Positions 25,325-33,288 of a DNA stretch of 64,000 nt are shown here, in pieces (the stretch's first letter is position 1; every line of letters begins with the position of its first letter). The position numbers and the translations under genes are program-made. The stretch is from Gemmatimonadaceae bacterium (GTDB taxonomy: Bacteria; Gemmatimonadota; Gemmatimonadetes; Gemmatimonadales; Gemmatimonadaceae), in assembly GCA_036504815.1 (NCBI GenBank), contig DASXUN010000004.1, positions 186,001 through 250,000 on the forward strand, written 5' to 3'. The notes beneath the pieces were generated by a model. It searched no databases. It was not told the DNA's origin and saw only the letters and a program-made list of their open reading frames with translations.

Positions 25325-26071
25325 ATGGCATCATCTGGCGGCCCGGGGCATCTCCGCCTCTACATCAACATTGATCACGTCGCGACCATCCGTCAGGCGC
25401 GTCTCACCGACGAGCCCGACCCGGCGGCCGCGGCCGTGCGGTGCGAAGCGGCCGGCGCCGACGGCATCACCGCGCACCTGCGCGAGGATCGCCGCCACAT
25501 CCAGGACGCCGACGTGACCGCCCTGCTTGGCGTCATCCGCACGCCCTTCAATCTCGAGATGGCCCTCACCGACGAGATGCTGGCCATCGCCGAGCGGCTG
25601 CGCCCGCACCAGGTGACCCTGGTGCCCGAGCGCCGCCAAGAAGTGACGACTGAGGGCGGGCTCGACGTCACACTTGACCCCCTCCGCCTGCGCGACGGGC
25701 TGGCGCGACTTGCCGCGGCCGGCATCCGCACGTCGCTGTTCATCGACGCGGACCCGCGGATGATCGACCAGTCGGCGGCGGCCGGCGCCGCCGCGATCGA
25801 ACTGCACACCGGACGGTACGCGCACGCGCCGGCCGATCCCGCCACCCTGAAGGCGCTGCGCGATGGCGCGCTCCGGGGAAGGGCCGCCGGCCTCGCCGTC
25901 CACGCCGGCCACGGCCTGACCGTCCGCAACGTCGGCCCCGTCGCCGCCATCGCGGACATCGAGGAACTCAACATCGGCCATCACATCATCAGCCGCGCCG
26001 TGTTCGTGGGGATCGAGGCGGCGGTGCGGGAGATGAGAGGGGCGATGGACAACGCTCGACACAACGATTGA
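25325..26071 (+). CDS. pdxJ: Pyridoxine 5'-phosphate synthase
   Basis: The product (248 aa) condenses 1-deoxyxylulose 5-phosphate with 3-amino-2-oxopropyl phosphate in the DXP-dependent vitamin B6 route. Conserved parts are [75 protein letters not shown], and the terminal [26 protein letters not shown] 25325, preceded by GGGGTGG, is preferred; ATG 25313 would add four residues. The stop is followed immediately by a long inverted repeat. No other B6 gene is nearby. Confidence 0.95.
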   Translation: MASSGGPGHLRLYINIDHVATIRQARLTDEPDPAAAAVRCEAAGADGITAHLREDRRHIQDADVTALLGVIRTPFNLEMALTDEMLAIAERLRPHQVTLVPERRQEVTTEGGLDVTLDPLRLRDGLARLAAAGIRTSLFIDADPRMIDQSAAAGAAAIELHTGRYAHAPADPATLKALRDGALRGRAAGLAVHAGHGLTVRNVGPVAAIADIEELNIGHHIISRAVFVGIEAAVREMRGAMDNARHND

Positions 26072-26216
26072 GGATTGGGAATCCGGAATTCGATACGGGA
26101 TTCCGAATGCGGAATTCGACCGGCGATGACCGCGCCCGGGGGGCGCACTCCCACCAATCGCCAATTGCAATCCTCGATCCCAATCCTGAATCCCAATCCG
26201 GATTCCACATCCTCAG
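26070..26216. repeat. GATTGGGAATCCGGA-word long inverted repeat (family C)
   Basis: The left arm from 26070 (GAGGATTGGGAATCCGGAAT...) and the right arm ending at 26216 (...ATCCGGATTCCACATCCTC) are approximate reverse complements made of the words ATTGGG and ATCCGGA. It begins at the pdxJ stop. Related blocks occur at 48511 and 60376. A stretch of about 85 bases follows before the next gene, with no clear promoter. Confidence 0.75.
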
Positions 26217-26301
26217 TCGTGGTGACACCAAGCCCTCCCCTCTCGTCTATTAGTATGGCCTTATTGCCGCCCGTTTTCTCACCTCGTAGGTTGCTAACGC
26301 G

Positions 26302-27930
26302 ATGAGCAGCGGTCTCCTCGACTTCTTCACGCTGGAAGCGTCCGAGTACGTCGAAGACCTCGACGGCCTCGTCGCCGCGGCGCGCGGCGGCCCGCCGGAC
26401 GTCGAGGCCTGGATGCGCCACGCGCGCGCCCTGCGCGGCAGCGCGACGATGGCCAAGGTGGGCGGCATCGCCGAGGTCGCCACCGCCCTCGAGCGGGTGG
26501 CGCAGGCGGTGCGGCTCGGCACGCTGACGTGGAACGAGGCCCTGCGCGGTGCGGTGGTGGCGGCCATCGACGATCTCAAGCTCCTCATTCGCGGCGTGCG
26601 CACGTGGAGCGACACCGAGACCCGCCGCGCCGCCGCCCGCGCCCGCGAACTCGCCACCTTTGCCCCCGCCTCGTCGAGCGTCGGCGCGTCCGCACCCAAC
26701 GCGTCGGCCTTCCTCGCCACCGAGGCGGCCGAGATCGCGCGCGCCCTGATGGCCTTCGCCGACAACCCGGTCGGTCCGGCGGCCTTCGCCGCGACGCTGC
26801 AGCGCGTGCGCGGACTGCGCGGCATCGCCCTGCTCAAGGACGTGCCGCCGCTCCCCGAGGTGGTGGACGCGCTCGACCAGACCGCCAAGACCTTCGAACT
26901 GGGCGGGGCCGTCACGCCCGCCCTGCGCGCGCTCTTCCACGCGGCGGCGGTGGTGCTCGCCGACGGAAGCATTGCCCTCACGCGTGGCGACCGTCCGTCG
27001 ACCGCGTCGGACGCGTTGAGCGCCTTCGCGCGGGCCGCGGCCGAGTGCGGGGGCGGCGCCGCCAGCGCCGACGAGATCGTTCCGATCGGCACGCTCTTTC
27101 TCGATGATGGGGCCCCCGGCCTCGTCAGTGCCGCCCCGTCGCCGCCGACGACGGCCGCGCAGCGCTTCCGCCTCGAGGTGGTGAGCCACGCCGAGCACCT
27201 GCGGCGGCTGATCGCCGATGCGGGGCGCGCCGTGGACGCGGCCACGCGTGAGCGGCTCGCCCGCGAGATCGGCAGCGCCGCGCGGGCGCTCTCGCGCCTC
27301 GCCGTCTCCTTCAGCGAGGATCCGCTGGCCGCCTTCTTCGAGGAGCAGCGCAGTCAGGCGTCGCTCCTCGCCGGTGCCGCGCTCGGCACGCTCGACCACG
27401 CCTGCGAGCTGCTCTCGGCGCCGCACGGCAAATCGACGGCGGAGATCGTGCGCACGCTGCGCCAGGCGGCGGCGATGCCCGCGCCGGCGCCGGCCGTCGC
27501 CGCCGCCGCCGCGGCAGTGCCCGCCACACCCATCGTCGACATCGCCACGCTGGCTCCCGACGCCGTCGAGGGCGCGGCGTCCATGGGCGACGTCGTCGAG
27601 ATCGCCTCGCTCGCGCCCACGGGGCAGGCGTCACTCGTCTCGCGCGGCACCGCCGACGCCGGCACGGCGCCGACGGGTGATGCGCTGGCTGCCTTGCTGT
27701 CGAACGGACTCGCTGGACTCAGCAATCTCGAGGCCGAACCGCTCGTGACGCCCGTGGACTACAGCTCCGACGTGGTCGTGCCCATCGAGGACCTCGTCTA
27801 TCGCGGCCGCGATGCGCTCGACCGCGCCATCGAACTGCGCGACGTGATTCGACAGTCGGCAGGCGCTCCCGACCCGGCCGTGCTCGCCGAGCTGTTCGAC
27901 CTGCTCGAGCTCGCCGCCACGTCGGACTGA
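26302..27930 (+). CDS. Tandem Hpt-like helical protein lacking the phospho-histidine
   Basis: The product (542 aa) looks like the Hpt part of CheA/FrzE-type histidine kinases repeated without a kinase. The first unit (about 5-95) has YVEDLDGLVAAA and MRHARALRGSATMAKVGGIAEVA. In canonical Hpt domains (HxLKGSA) the phosphorylated His precedes Leu by two residues; here that position is Arg42. A second unit near 150-215 has RVRGLRGIALLKD and a third near 295-375 has RALSRLAVSF, again with Arg. An Ala/Pro-rich linker and an acidic tail follow. Phosphotransfer is therefore unlikely and a scaffold or sequestering role is more plausible. It is followed 3 bases later by the UPF0104-type membrane gene. 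Confidence 0.7.
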   Translation: MSSGLLDFFTLEASEYVEDLDGLVAAARGGPPDVEAWMRHARALRGSATMAKVGGIAEVATALERVAQAVRLGTLTWNEALRGAVVAAIDDLKLLIRGVRTWSDTETRRAAARARELATFAPASSSVGASAPNASAFLATEAAEIARALMAFADNPVGPAAFAATLQRVRGLRGIALLKDVPPLPEVVDALDQTAKTFELGGAVTPALRALFHAAAVVLADGSIALTRGDRPSTASDALSAFARAAAECGGGAASADEIVPIGTLFLDDGAPGLVSAAPSPPTTAAQRFRLEVVSHAEHLRRLIADAGRAVDAATRERLAREIGSAARALSRLAVSFSEDPLAAFFEEQRSQASLLAGAALGTLDHACELLSAPHGKSTAEIVRTLRQAAAMPAPAPAVAAAAAAVPATPIVDIATLAPDAVEGAASMGDVVEIASLAPTGQASLVSRGTADAGTAPTGDALAALLSNGLAGLSNLEAEPLVTPVDYSSDVVVPIEDLVYRGRDALDRAIELRDVIRQSAGAPDPAVLAELFDLLELAATSD

Positions 27931-27933
27931 CGC

Positions 27934-28983
27934 ATGCGAATCAGCGCTCGCGGTGCGCTCGGCATCGCCGTCAGTGCCCTCCTGCTGTGGTATGCGCTGA
28001 AGGATGTGCCCTTCGCGCAGGTCGTGTCGGCGCTGCGCGCAAGCGACCTGACGCTGTGGGCGCTCTGCACGGTGTCCTCGCAGCTCATCTTCCCGCTGCG
28101 CGCGCGCCGCTGGCGCACCATCCTCGACCCGGTGGCGCCCAACCTGCCGTTCGGTCCGCTCTGGCGGGCCACCGCCATCGGGATGATGGCGAACAACGTG
28201 CTCCCCGCCCGCGCCGGTGAACTGGTGCGCGTCTTCGTCCTCGTGCGCGAACGCAAGGAAGTCCCGTGGTCCACCGCCCTGGCCTCGCTGGCCGTGGACC
28301 GCGTCTTTGACGCCCTGTGCGTCGTGCTGCTGCTGGTGGCGGCGATGCTCGCCCCCGACTTCCCGCGCGACTTCATCATCGGCGGCCGCCCGGTGCAGTC
28401 CATCGCCGGGGTGATGGCGGCCGTGGTGGTGCTCTCATTCGGCGGGCTCTTCGCGGTGGCGCAGTGGCCGCACGCGATGGAACGCCTCGCGGTGCGCATC
28501 GCCGGCGCGGTGCTGCCGCGCACGCAGGAGCGGGTCGGCCTGCTGGTGCACGCGCTGGCCGCCGGCCTCGCCGTCGTCCGGGAGCCGTCGCGGTTCTTCG
28601 CCACGTTCTTCTGGGCGCTGGTGCACTGGCTGATGAACGCGCTCGCCTTCTGGTTCGGCTTCCGCGCCGTCGGCATCGTCGCGCCGTTCACCGCCGCCCT
28701 CTTCGTGCAGGGCATCATCGTGATCGGCGTCTCGGTGCCGTCCTCCCCCGGCTTCGTGGGCGTCTTCGAGACGGCGGCCAAGCTGGCGCTCCCCGTCTAC
28801 GGCGTCGCTCCGGTGCAGGCGGTCACGTGGGCGCTCGGCTTCCACTTCCTGTCTTACATTCCCATCACCGTGATCGGCGCGTGGTACTTCCTGCGCATGG
28901 GCGTGCATTTCGGTGACGTCGAAGCCGCGACGAAGGCCGCGGAACGGCGCGTCACCGGCGAGCACGAGGGGATGTCGCCGTGA
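27934..28983 (+). CDS. UPF0104/LPG-synthase-type flippase-like membrane protein
   Basis: The product (349 aa) is a polytopic inner-membrane protein of about eight helices. Family features are RARRWRTIL, NNVLPARAGELVRVFVLVRE, the DRVFDALCVVLLL helix and VSVPSSPGFVGVFETAAKLAL. It matches the transmembrane half of lysylphosphatidylglycerol synthase (MprF) without the synthase domain, a group thought to move lipids across the membrane. It overlaps ispE by 4 bases (GTGA), so translation is probably coupled. The substrate is unknown. Confidence 0.85.
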   Translation: MRISARGALGIAVSALLLWYALKDVPFAQVVSALRASDLTLWALCTVSSQLIFPLRARRWRTILDPVAPNLPFGPLWRATAIGMMANNVLPARAGELVRVFVLVRERKEVPWSTALASLAVDRVFDALCVVLLLVAAMLAPDFPRDFIIGGRPVQSIAGVMAAVVVLSFGGLFAVAQWPHAMERLAVRIAGAVLPRTQERVGLLVHALAAGLAVVREPSRFFATFFWALVHWLMNALAFWFGFRAVGIVAPFTAALFVQGIIVIGVSVPSSPGFVGVFETAAKLALPVYGVAPVQAVTWALGFHFLSYIPITVIGAWYFLRMGVHFGDVEAATKAAERRVTGEHEGMSP

Positions 28984-29894
28984 GCACGGCTCGGGTGCAG
29001 GCGCAGGCGAAGGCCAACCTCACCCTGCGCGTGCTCGCGCGGGAAGCGAGCGGCTTTCACCAGATCGAGACCCTCTTCCAGCGACTCGAGCTGGCCGACG
29101 TGACGACCGTTCGCGAGGCGCCGTCGCGCACGCTCGATGTTTCGTTCGGTGACGCGGAGCGCGCCAGCGATCTCGGTCCCGTCGAGCAGAACCTCGCCTG
29201 GCGCGCCGCCGACGCCTACGCCGCCGTGGCCGGGTGGCCGCGCGGCTTCGCGATTGAAATCGAGAAGTGGATTCCCGTCGGCGGCGGACTGGGCGGCGGC
29301 AGCGCCGACGCCGCGGCGGTGCTGCGCGCGCTTGACGCGCTCGCGCCGCGCCCGCTGGGTCCGTCGGCGCTCGTGGACATCGCGGCCCGGCTTGGCGCGG
29401 ACGTCGCCTTTCTCGTCTCGCCCTCGGAACTCGCCATCGCGTGGGGGCGCGGGGAGCGCCTGCTCGACCTGCCGCCGCTCGCCGCGGCGCCCGTCCTGCT
29501 CGTCGTGCCCACTTTTGGCGTCAACACCGCGGCGGCGTACGGTGCCCTCGCGGCCCATCGCGCGGAGCACCCGACGGCGGCGGGCGCGGCGTGGCGCTCG
29601 CCGCGCGACCTCGGCAGCTGGAGTGCCGTGGCCGCCGACGCGGTGAACGACTTCGAGCCGGTCATCTTCGACCAGCATCCCGAACTCGCCCAGGTGCGCG
29701 CCCAACTGGCGGCGTTGCCGCGCTCGGTCTTCGCCCGCATGAGCGGGTCGGGCTCGACGCTCTTCGCCGTGCAGGAATTCGGCATCTCGGTGCCGCCCCC
29801 CAAGGAGTCCGGCCCCGGCGTCCTCGCGCTTCCCGCCGGCTGGAGCATGGTGATGACGCGGACGGCGCCCGCCGCACCCGTCGAACTGGGCTAG
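28980..29894 (+). CDS. ispE: 4-diphosphocytidyl-2-C-methyl-D-erythritol kinase
   Basis: The product (304 aa) phosphorylates CDP-methylerythritol in the MEP isoprenoid pathway. GHMP-kinase motifs are present: AKANLTLRVLAREASGFHQIETLF at the N-terminus, the glycine-rich IPVGGGLGGGSADAAAVLRAL loop (about 99-119), and the C-terminal ARMSGSGSTLFAV. The GTG start at 28980 overlaps the preceding stop. It is the last protein gene before tRNA-Gln. The length is normal for the family. Confidence 0.95.
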   Translation: MSTARVQAQAKANLTLRVLAREASGFHQIETLFQRLELADVTTVREAPSRTLDVSFGDAERASDLGPVEQNLAWRAADAYAAVAGWPRGFAIEIEKWIPVGGGLGGGSADAAAVLRALDALAPRPLGPSALVDIAARLGADVAFLVSPSELAIAWGRGERLLDLPPLAAAPVLLVVPTFGVNTAAAYGALAAHRAEHPTAAGAAWRSPRDLGSWSAVAADAVNDFEPVIFDQHPELAQVRAQLAALPRSVFARMSGSGSTLFAVQEFGISVPPPKESGPGVLALPAGWSMVMTRTAPAAPVELG

Positions 29895-29940
29895 CGCCCC
29901 AGCTTCAATAGCGCCTCGGCGGCGGCTAACTTTGAACCGC

Positions 29941-30012
29941 TGCCCCCTCGTCCAATGGTTAGGACGCCGGTCTTTGGATCCGGTAATGGTGGTTCGAGTC
30001 CACCGGGGGCAA
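29941..30012 (+). tRNA. tRNA-Gln (anticodon UUG)
   Basis: This 72-base cloverleaf has acceptor TGCCCCC/GGGGGCA (the U1-A72 pair typical of tRNA-Gln) with discriminator A, D-arm CGTCCAATGGTTAGGACG, an anticodon arm with loop CTTTGGA (TTG) and T-arm GGTGGTTCGAGTCCACC. The top anticodon-stem pair 31-39 is U-U. CCA is not encoded. Confidence 0.95.
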
Positions 30013-30045
30013 CTCTGAGCTAGCTGGGATTGGTGTGAGGGCGAG

Positions 30046-30200
30046 TGATGGCGGATGGCGGAAGGCGGAGGACGGATAGCCCCAGCCATCGGCCGTCCGC
30101 CATCGGCCATCAGCCATCCGCCATCGGCCATCAGCCATCAGCCATCAGCCATCGGCCATCGGCCATCGGCCATCGGCCGTCCGCCATCTGCCATCGGCCC
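30046..30200. repeat. GCCATCG/GCCATCA heptamer array with inverted arm (family B)
   Basis: A short left arm (30046-30076, GATGGCGGATGGCGGAAGG...) faces a long right arm (30082-30200) of more than a dozen tandem heptamers such as GGCCATC, AGCCATC and CGCCATC. It starts 33 bases after tRNA-Gln and ends about 75 bases before the prs start. Its translation in one frame (repeated PSAIGHR) is not coding. Confidence 0.85.
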
Positions 30201-30275
30201 GCCCCACACAGCCGCCCCGCGCCGCCGCCACGCATCGCTTCCAATTGGATGCCAGATCGCTCATCTTTAGTGGCT

Positions 30276-31229
30276 ATGGACGGTCTCGCGGTTCCGCTGA
30301 AGGGCTTTCGGGTCCTGACTGGCACGGCAAACCGGGCGCTTGCCGAGAACATCGTCAAGCACCTCGATTGCGACCTCACCAAGTGCACGACCTCACGGTT
30401 TGCCGACGGTGAGGTCTTCGCGCGCATTGACGAAAATGTGCGCGGCGCGGACGTCTACATCGTGCAGCCGACCAACCCGCCGGCCGAGAACATCATGGAG
30501 CTGCTGCTCCTGATCGACGCGGCGCGCCGGGCCTCGGCGGCACGCATCACCTGCGTGGTTCCGTACTTCGGCTACGGCCGGCAGGACCGCAAGGACCAGC
30601 CGCGCGTGGCCATCGGCGCCAAGCTGATGGCGAACATGCTGACCGGAGCCGGCGCCGACCGGCTGCTCGCGATCGACTTCCATGCGCACGCGCTGCAGGG
30701 GTTCTTCGACATCCCCGTCGACCACCTCTACGCCGCGCCGGTGCTCACCGCGCATTATCGCAAGAAGAACCTCAAGGACCTCGTCGTCGTGGCGCCGGAT
30801 GTCGGGTCGGCCAAGATGGCGCGCGGCTTCGCGAAGCGCCTCGACGCGTCGCTCGCCATCATCGACAAGCGCCGCCCGCAGGCCAACGTCGCCGAGGTCG
30901 TGAACGTCGTCGGTGAAGTCGAAGGGCGCGATTGTCTCCTCGCCGACGACATGATCGACACCGCGGGCACGGTCAGCGAGTCGGCGCGCGCGCTCAAGGA
31001 ACTTGGCGCGCGCGACATCTACATCTGCGCCACGCACGCCCTGTTCAGCGGCCCCGCCGTGGAGCGGCTCAGCAACTCGCCGGTGAAGGAAGTGACCGTG
31101 ACCGACACGATCGCCCTCCCCGAGTCGCGGCGCTTCCCGCAGCTCAACGTGCTCTCCGTCGGCGAACTGCTCGCCAAGGCCATTCGCAGCACCCACGCCT
31201 ATCAGTCGGTGAGCTCGCTGTTCGAGTAG
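30276..31229 (+). CDS. prs: Ribose-phosphate pyrophosphokinase
   Basis: The product (317 aa) makes PRPP from ribose 5-phosphate and ATP for nucleotide, His and Trp synthesis. Motifs are RFADGEVFARIDENVRGADVYIVQ, YFGYGRQDRKDQPR with the flexible loop, the metal site DFHAHALQGFFDIPVDHLYAAP, and the PRPP loop LLADDMIDTAGTV. ATG 30276 gives the usual family length; an upstream ATG at 30249 would add 9 residues. Frames further upstream only translate the heptamer repeat. The gene precedes the L25 and pth genes, a common order in bacteria. Confidence 0.96.
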   Translation: MDGLAVPLKGFRVLTGTANRALAENIVKHLDCDLTKCTTSRFADGEVFARIDENVRGADVYIVQPTNPPAENIMELLLLIDAARRASAARITCVVPYFGYGRQDRKDQPRVAIGAKLMANMLTGAGADRLLAIDFHAHALQGFFDIPVDHLYAAPVLTAHYRKKNLKDLVVVAPDVGSAKMARGFAKRLDASLAIIDKRRPQANVAEVVNVVGEVEGRDCLLADDMIDTAGTVSESARALKELGARDIYICATHALFSGPAVERLSNSPVKEVTVTDTIALPESRRFPQLNVLSVGELLAKAIRSTHAYQSVSSLFE

Positions 31230-31257
31230 CCGGCCCCGCGCCGATCCCCGCCCCGCC

Positions 31258-31316
31258 GGTCTGTTGTCTGTCTGTTGTCTCTCTGTTGTTTGTCTGTTGT
31301 TTGTCTGTAGTTTCTC
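31258..31316. repeat. CTGTTGTCTGT-word array between prs and L25
   Basis: About five imperfect tandem units (CTGTTGTCTGT, CTGTTGTTTGT, CTGTAGTTTCT) form a T-rich run after the prs stop. Unlike the other blocks I see no inverted partner in the gap. It could serve as a U-rich terminator-like tract or a leader for the L25 gene. Confidence 0.7.
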
Positions 31317-31387
31317 TCCCCGTGCGACGCCGGGCCGGACCTACCGGGAACCCACGTAGCGCACATGTACTTCAGCAGGAACTTATC

Positions 31388-32059
31388 ATGGCTACCACTC
31401 CGCTTACCGCCGCCGGCCGCAGTGATGTCGGCAAGGGCGTCGCGCGCAAGCTGCGCGCCGCCGGCCGCACCCCCGGCGTCATCTATGGGCACGCCCGCGA
31501 GCCGCGCTCGCTCTCGCTCGACACGCACGAGTTCGAGTTGATGCTCGAGAAGGTCGCGTATCGCACGACGGTCTTCGAGCTCGACCTCGACGGCACCAAG
31601 TCCAACGCGCTGATCCGCGAGATCCAGCGCCATCCGTACAAGAAGGAAATCCTCCACGTCGACTTCCAGGAACTGGTCGCCGGCGAGAAGGTCACCGTGA
31701 ACGTGCCGCTCGCGTTCGTGGGCGCCTCCATCGGCGTCAAGGAAGGCGGCATCATCGACCAGATCATGCACGACTTCTCCATCCGCGTCGATCCGATGGC
31801 GATCCCGAGCAAGATCGAGGTCGACATCACGGCCCTCGCCATCGGCAAGTCGCTGCACGTCTCCGACATCGCGGTGCCGGCCGGCGTCGAGGTGCTGGAC
31901 GACGAGGACGCGACGGTCTGCACGTGCGCCGCGCCGAAGGAAGAGAAGGCGGCGGAGCCGCTGCCGGGTGCCGAGGTTGCGGCCGAGGCCGAACCGGAAG
32001 TGCTCAGCAAGGGCAAGAAGGAAGAGGAGGAGGGCGCCGAGGCCGAGAAGAAGGCCTAG
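31388..32059 (+). CDS. rplY: 50S ribosomal protein L25/general stress protein Ctc
   Basis: The product (223 aa) binds 5S rRNA. It is the long two-domain CTC form: an N-terminal L25 barrel (about 1-95, with GVARKLRAAGRTPGVIYG and ALIREIQRHPYKKEILHVDFQEL), a C-terminal beta domain (about 100-185) and a highly acidic Glu/Ala/Lys tail. AGGA lies about 9 bases before the ATG. The pth gene follows 14 bases later, the classic ctc-pth pairing. Confidence 0.93.
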   Translation: MATTPLTAAGRSDVGKGVARKLRAAGRTPGVIYGHAREPRSLSLDTHEFELMLEKVAYRTTVFELDLDGTKSNALIREIQRHPYKKEILHVDFQELVAGEKVTVNVPLAFVGASIGVKEGGIIDQIMHDFSIRVDPMAIPSKIEVDITALAIGKSLHVSDIAVPAGVEVLDDEDATVCTCAAPKEEKAAEPLPGAEVAAEAEPEVLSKGKKEEEEGAEAEKKA

Positions 32060-32073
32060 GCGATTCTCCGCTC

Positions 32074-32706
32074 GTGAAACTCGTCGTCGGCCTCGGCAAT
32101 CCGGGTCCCGAATACGAGGATACGCGTCACAACGTCGGCTGGTGGGTGGTCAACCACCTGGCCGACGTTTGGCGTTTCCCCCCGTGGCGCGCCGGCCCCG
32201 CGGCGCGCGCGACGGACGGCGCGGTCGAGGGGCGCCGCGTTCGCCTGCTCAAGCCGCAGGCGTTCATGAACCTGAGCGGCGACGCGCTCGCGCCGTACGT
32301 GGATCGCCCGTTCTGGGCGGTCGCCAACGACCTGCTGGTAGTCGTCGACGACGTGGCCCTCCCGCTGGGCACCTTTCGCTTTCGGGCGAAGGGTTCGGCG
32401 GGGGGACACAACGGGCTACGCAGCGTCGAGGAGGCGCTGCGCACGCAGGAGTACGCGCGGCTGCGCATCGGCGTCGGACGAACGGAACCGATCCCGGGTG
32501 AGGTGCTGCGCGATTTCGTGCTCGGCGCGTTCACCCACGACGAGCAGGCGGCCGTGCGCGAACTGTTCCCCGCCCTGCACGCCGGCGTCACGACGTGGAT
32601 CGTGGACGGGATTCTCGCCGCGATGAATCGTCATCCCGGACGCCCTTCACCCCCCGAGCCGCCACCCCCTTCGCCGCCGCCGGACGCACCCCCTCCCGCA
32701 GCTTGA
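32074..32706 (+). CDS. pth: Peptidyl-tRNA hydrolase
   Basis: The product (210 aa) releases tRNAs from drop-off peptidyl-tRNA. Motifs are KLVVGLGNPGPEYEDTRHNVGWWVVNHLA with catalytic His19, KPQAFMNLSGDAL, VVVDDVALPLGTFRFRAKGSAGGHNGLRSVEEAL and RLRIGVGR. The GTG start at 32074 gives the canonical N-terminus. The last 25 or so residues are an unusual Pro-rich tail whose DNA overlaps, antisense, the 3' end of a four-helix-bundle protein gene by 119 bases. Confidence 0.95.
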   Translation: MKLVVGLGNPGPEYEDTRHNVGWWVVNHLADVWRFPPWRAGPAARATDGAVEGRRVRLLKPQAFMNLSGDALAPYVDRPFWAVANDLLVVVDDVALPLGTFRFRAKGSAGGHNGLRSVEEALRTQEYARLRIGVGRTEPIPGEVLRDFVLGAFTHDEQAAVRELFPALHAGVTTWIVDGILAAMNRHPGRPSPPEPPPPSPPPDAPPPAA

Positions 32707-33103
32707 GCCGCACGGTGCGGTTGAGCGCACCGAGCATCGCCCGCAGCTGGTTGGTCCGCGCCTCGAGCTTCGCATAGGGCACCGCCTCCAGCACCGCCGC
32801 GTCGCGCGCCAGCCGCAGCAGGTACGCGAACTCGTCGGTCGCCAGCGCCGCCTCGCGCATCGCCTGCGAGAACGCCGCAGCCGTCTCGCCCTCACAGCCC
32901 CGCACGATCAGCACCGGCACGCGCACGGCGGCGCGGCGGACGGTCGCGAGCAGTTCCGATTCCCCCGAACCGGCCGACGGCGCCGTCGGGGAGGCAGCCG
33001 CCGCCGCATTCTCCCCAGCGCCTCGCACCCCGACGGCACGATGGACGTCGACTGCGAGTTCGTGCGCCTTGGTCCAGACATCCAGCTTCCGATAATCCTG
33101 CAT
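32588..33103 (-). CDS. Four-helix-bundle (S23/intervening-sequence-type) protein
   Basis: The product (171 aa) opens with MQDYRKLDVWTKAHELAVDVHRAV, the hallmark of the 23S-rRNA-intervening-sequence/four-helix-bundle family, and continues with helices around FSQAMREAALATDEFAYLLRLARDAAVLE and LEARTNQLRAMLGALNRTV. The start has GGAGG 6 bases upstream. Two departures from the usual family are seen: an Ala/Ser-rich insert (about 30-55) and a basic tail read antisense to the pth end. No rRNA is near, so it is not in an rRNA spacer. The function is unknown; relatives bind nucleic acid or form decamers. Confidence 0.8.
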   Translation of the reverse strand: MQDYRKLDVWTKAHELAVDVHRAVGVRGAGENAAAAASPTAPSAGSGESELLATVRRAAVRVPVLIVRGCEGETAAAFSQAMREAALATDEFAYLLRLARDAAVLEAVPYAKLEARTNQLRAMLGALNRTVRLKLREGVRPAAAKGVAARGVKGVRDDDSSRRESRPRSTS

Positions 33104-33230
33104 GGGCACCTCCGATGCGCCCATCTTCGCAGGTCCGGCGCCGGATGCCGTACCATACTTCCCCGCCTGGTTACCTTTCATTGCTGCTGTGGCACGTGGC
33201 GCCGTCGGCGCTCGACTCGGCCAACTGGAT

Positions 33231-33263
33231 ACGGACAACGGTGAACCGTTAACCGCTGTCCGT
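33231..33263 (+). terminator. Hairpin with T-rich tail just before ychF
   Basis: ACGGACAACGGT and ACCGCTGTCCGT pair over 12 bases with one mismatch, around GAACCGTTA, then TCTTGTTTCCC follows. It looks like a plus-strand intrinsic terminator, but the nearest plus-strand gene ends 525 bases upstream. It lies only 26 bases before the ychF start, so an attenuator or small-RNA end is possible. Confidence 0.5.
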
Positions 33264-33288
33264 TCTTGTTTCCCGTACCCCCCTGCTC

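Noticed and set aside
30045-30275. N-terminal extension of Prs with repeated PSAIGHR
   Set aside because: It is the translation of the heptamer DNA repeat; Prs proteins start near ATG 30276.
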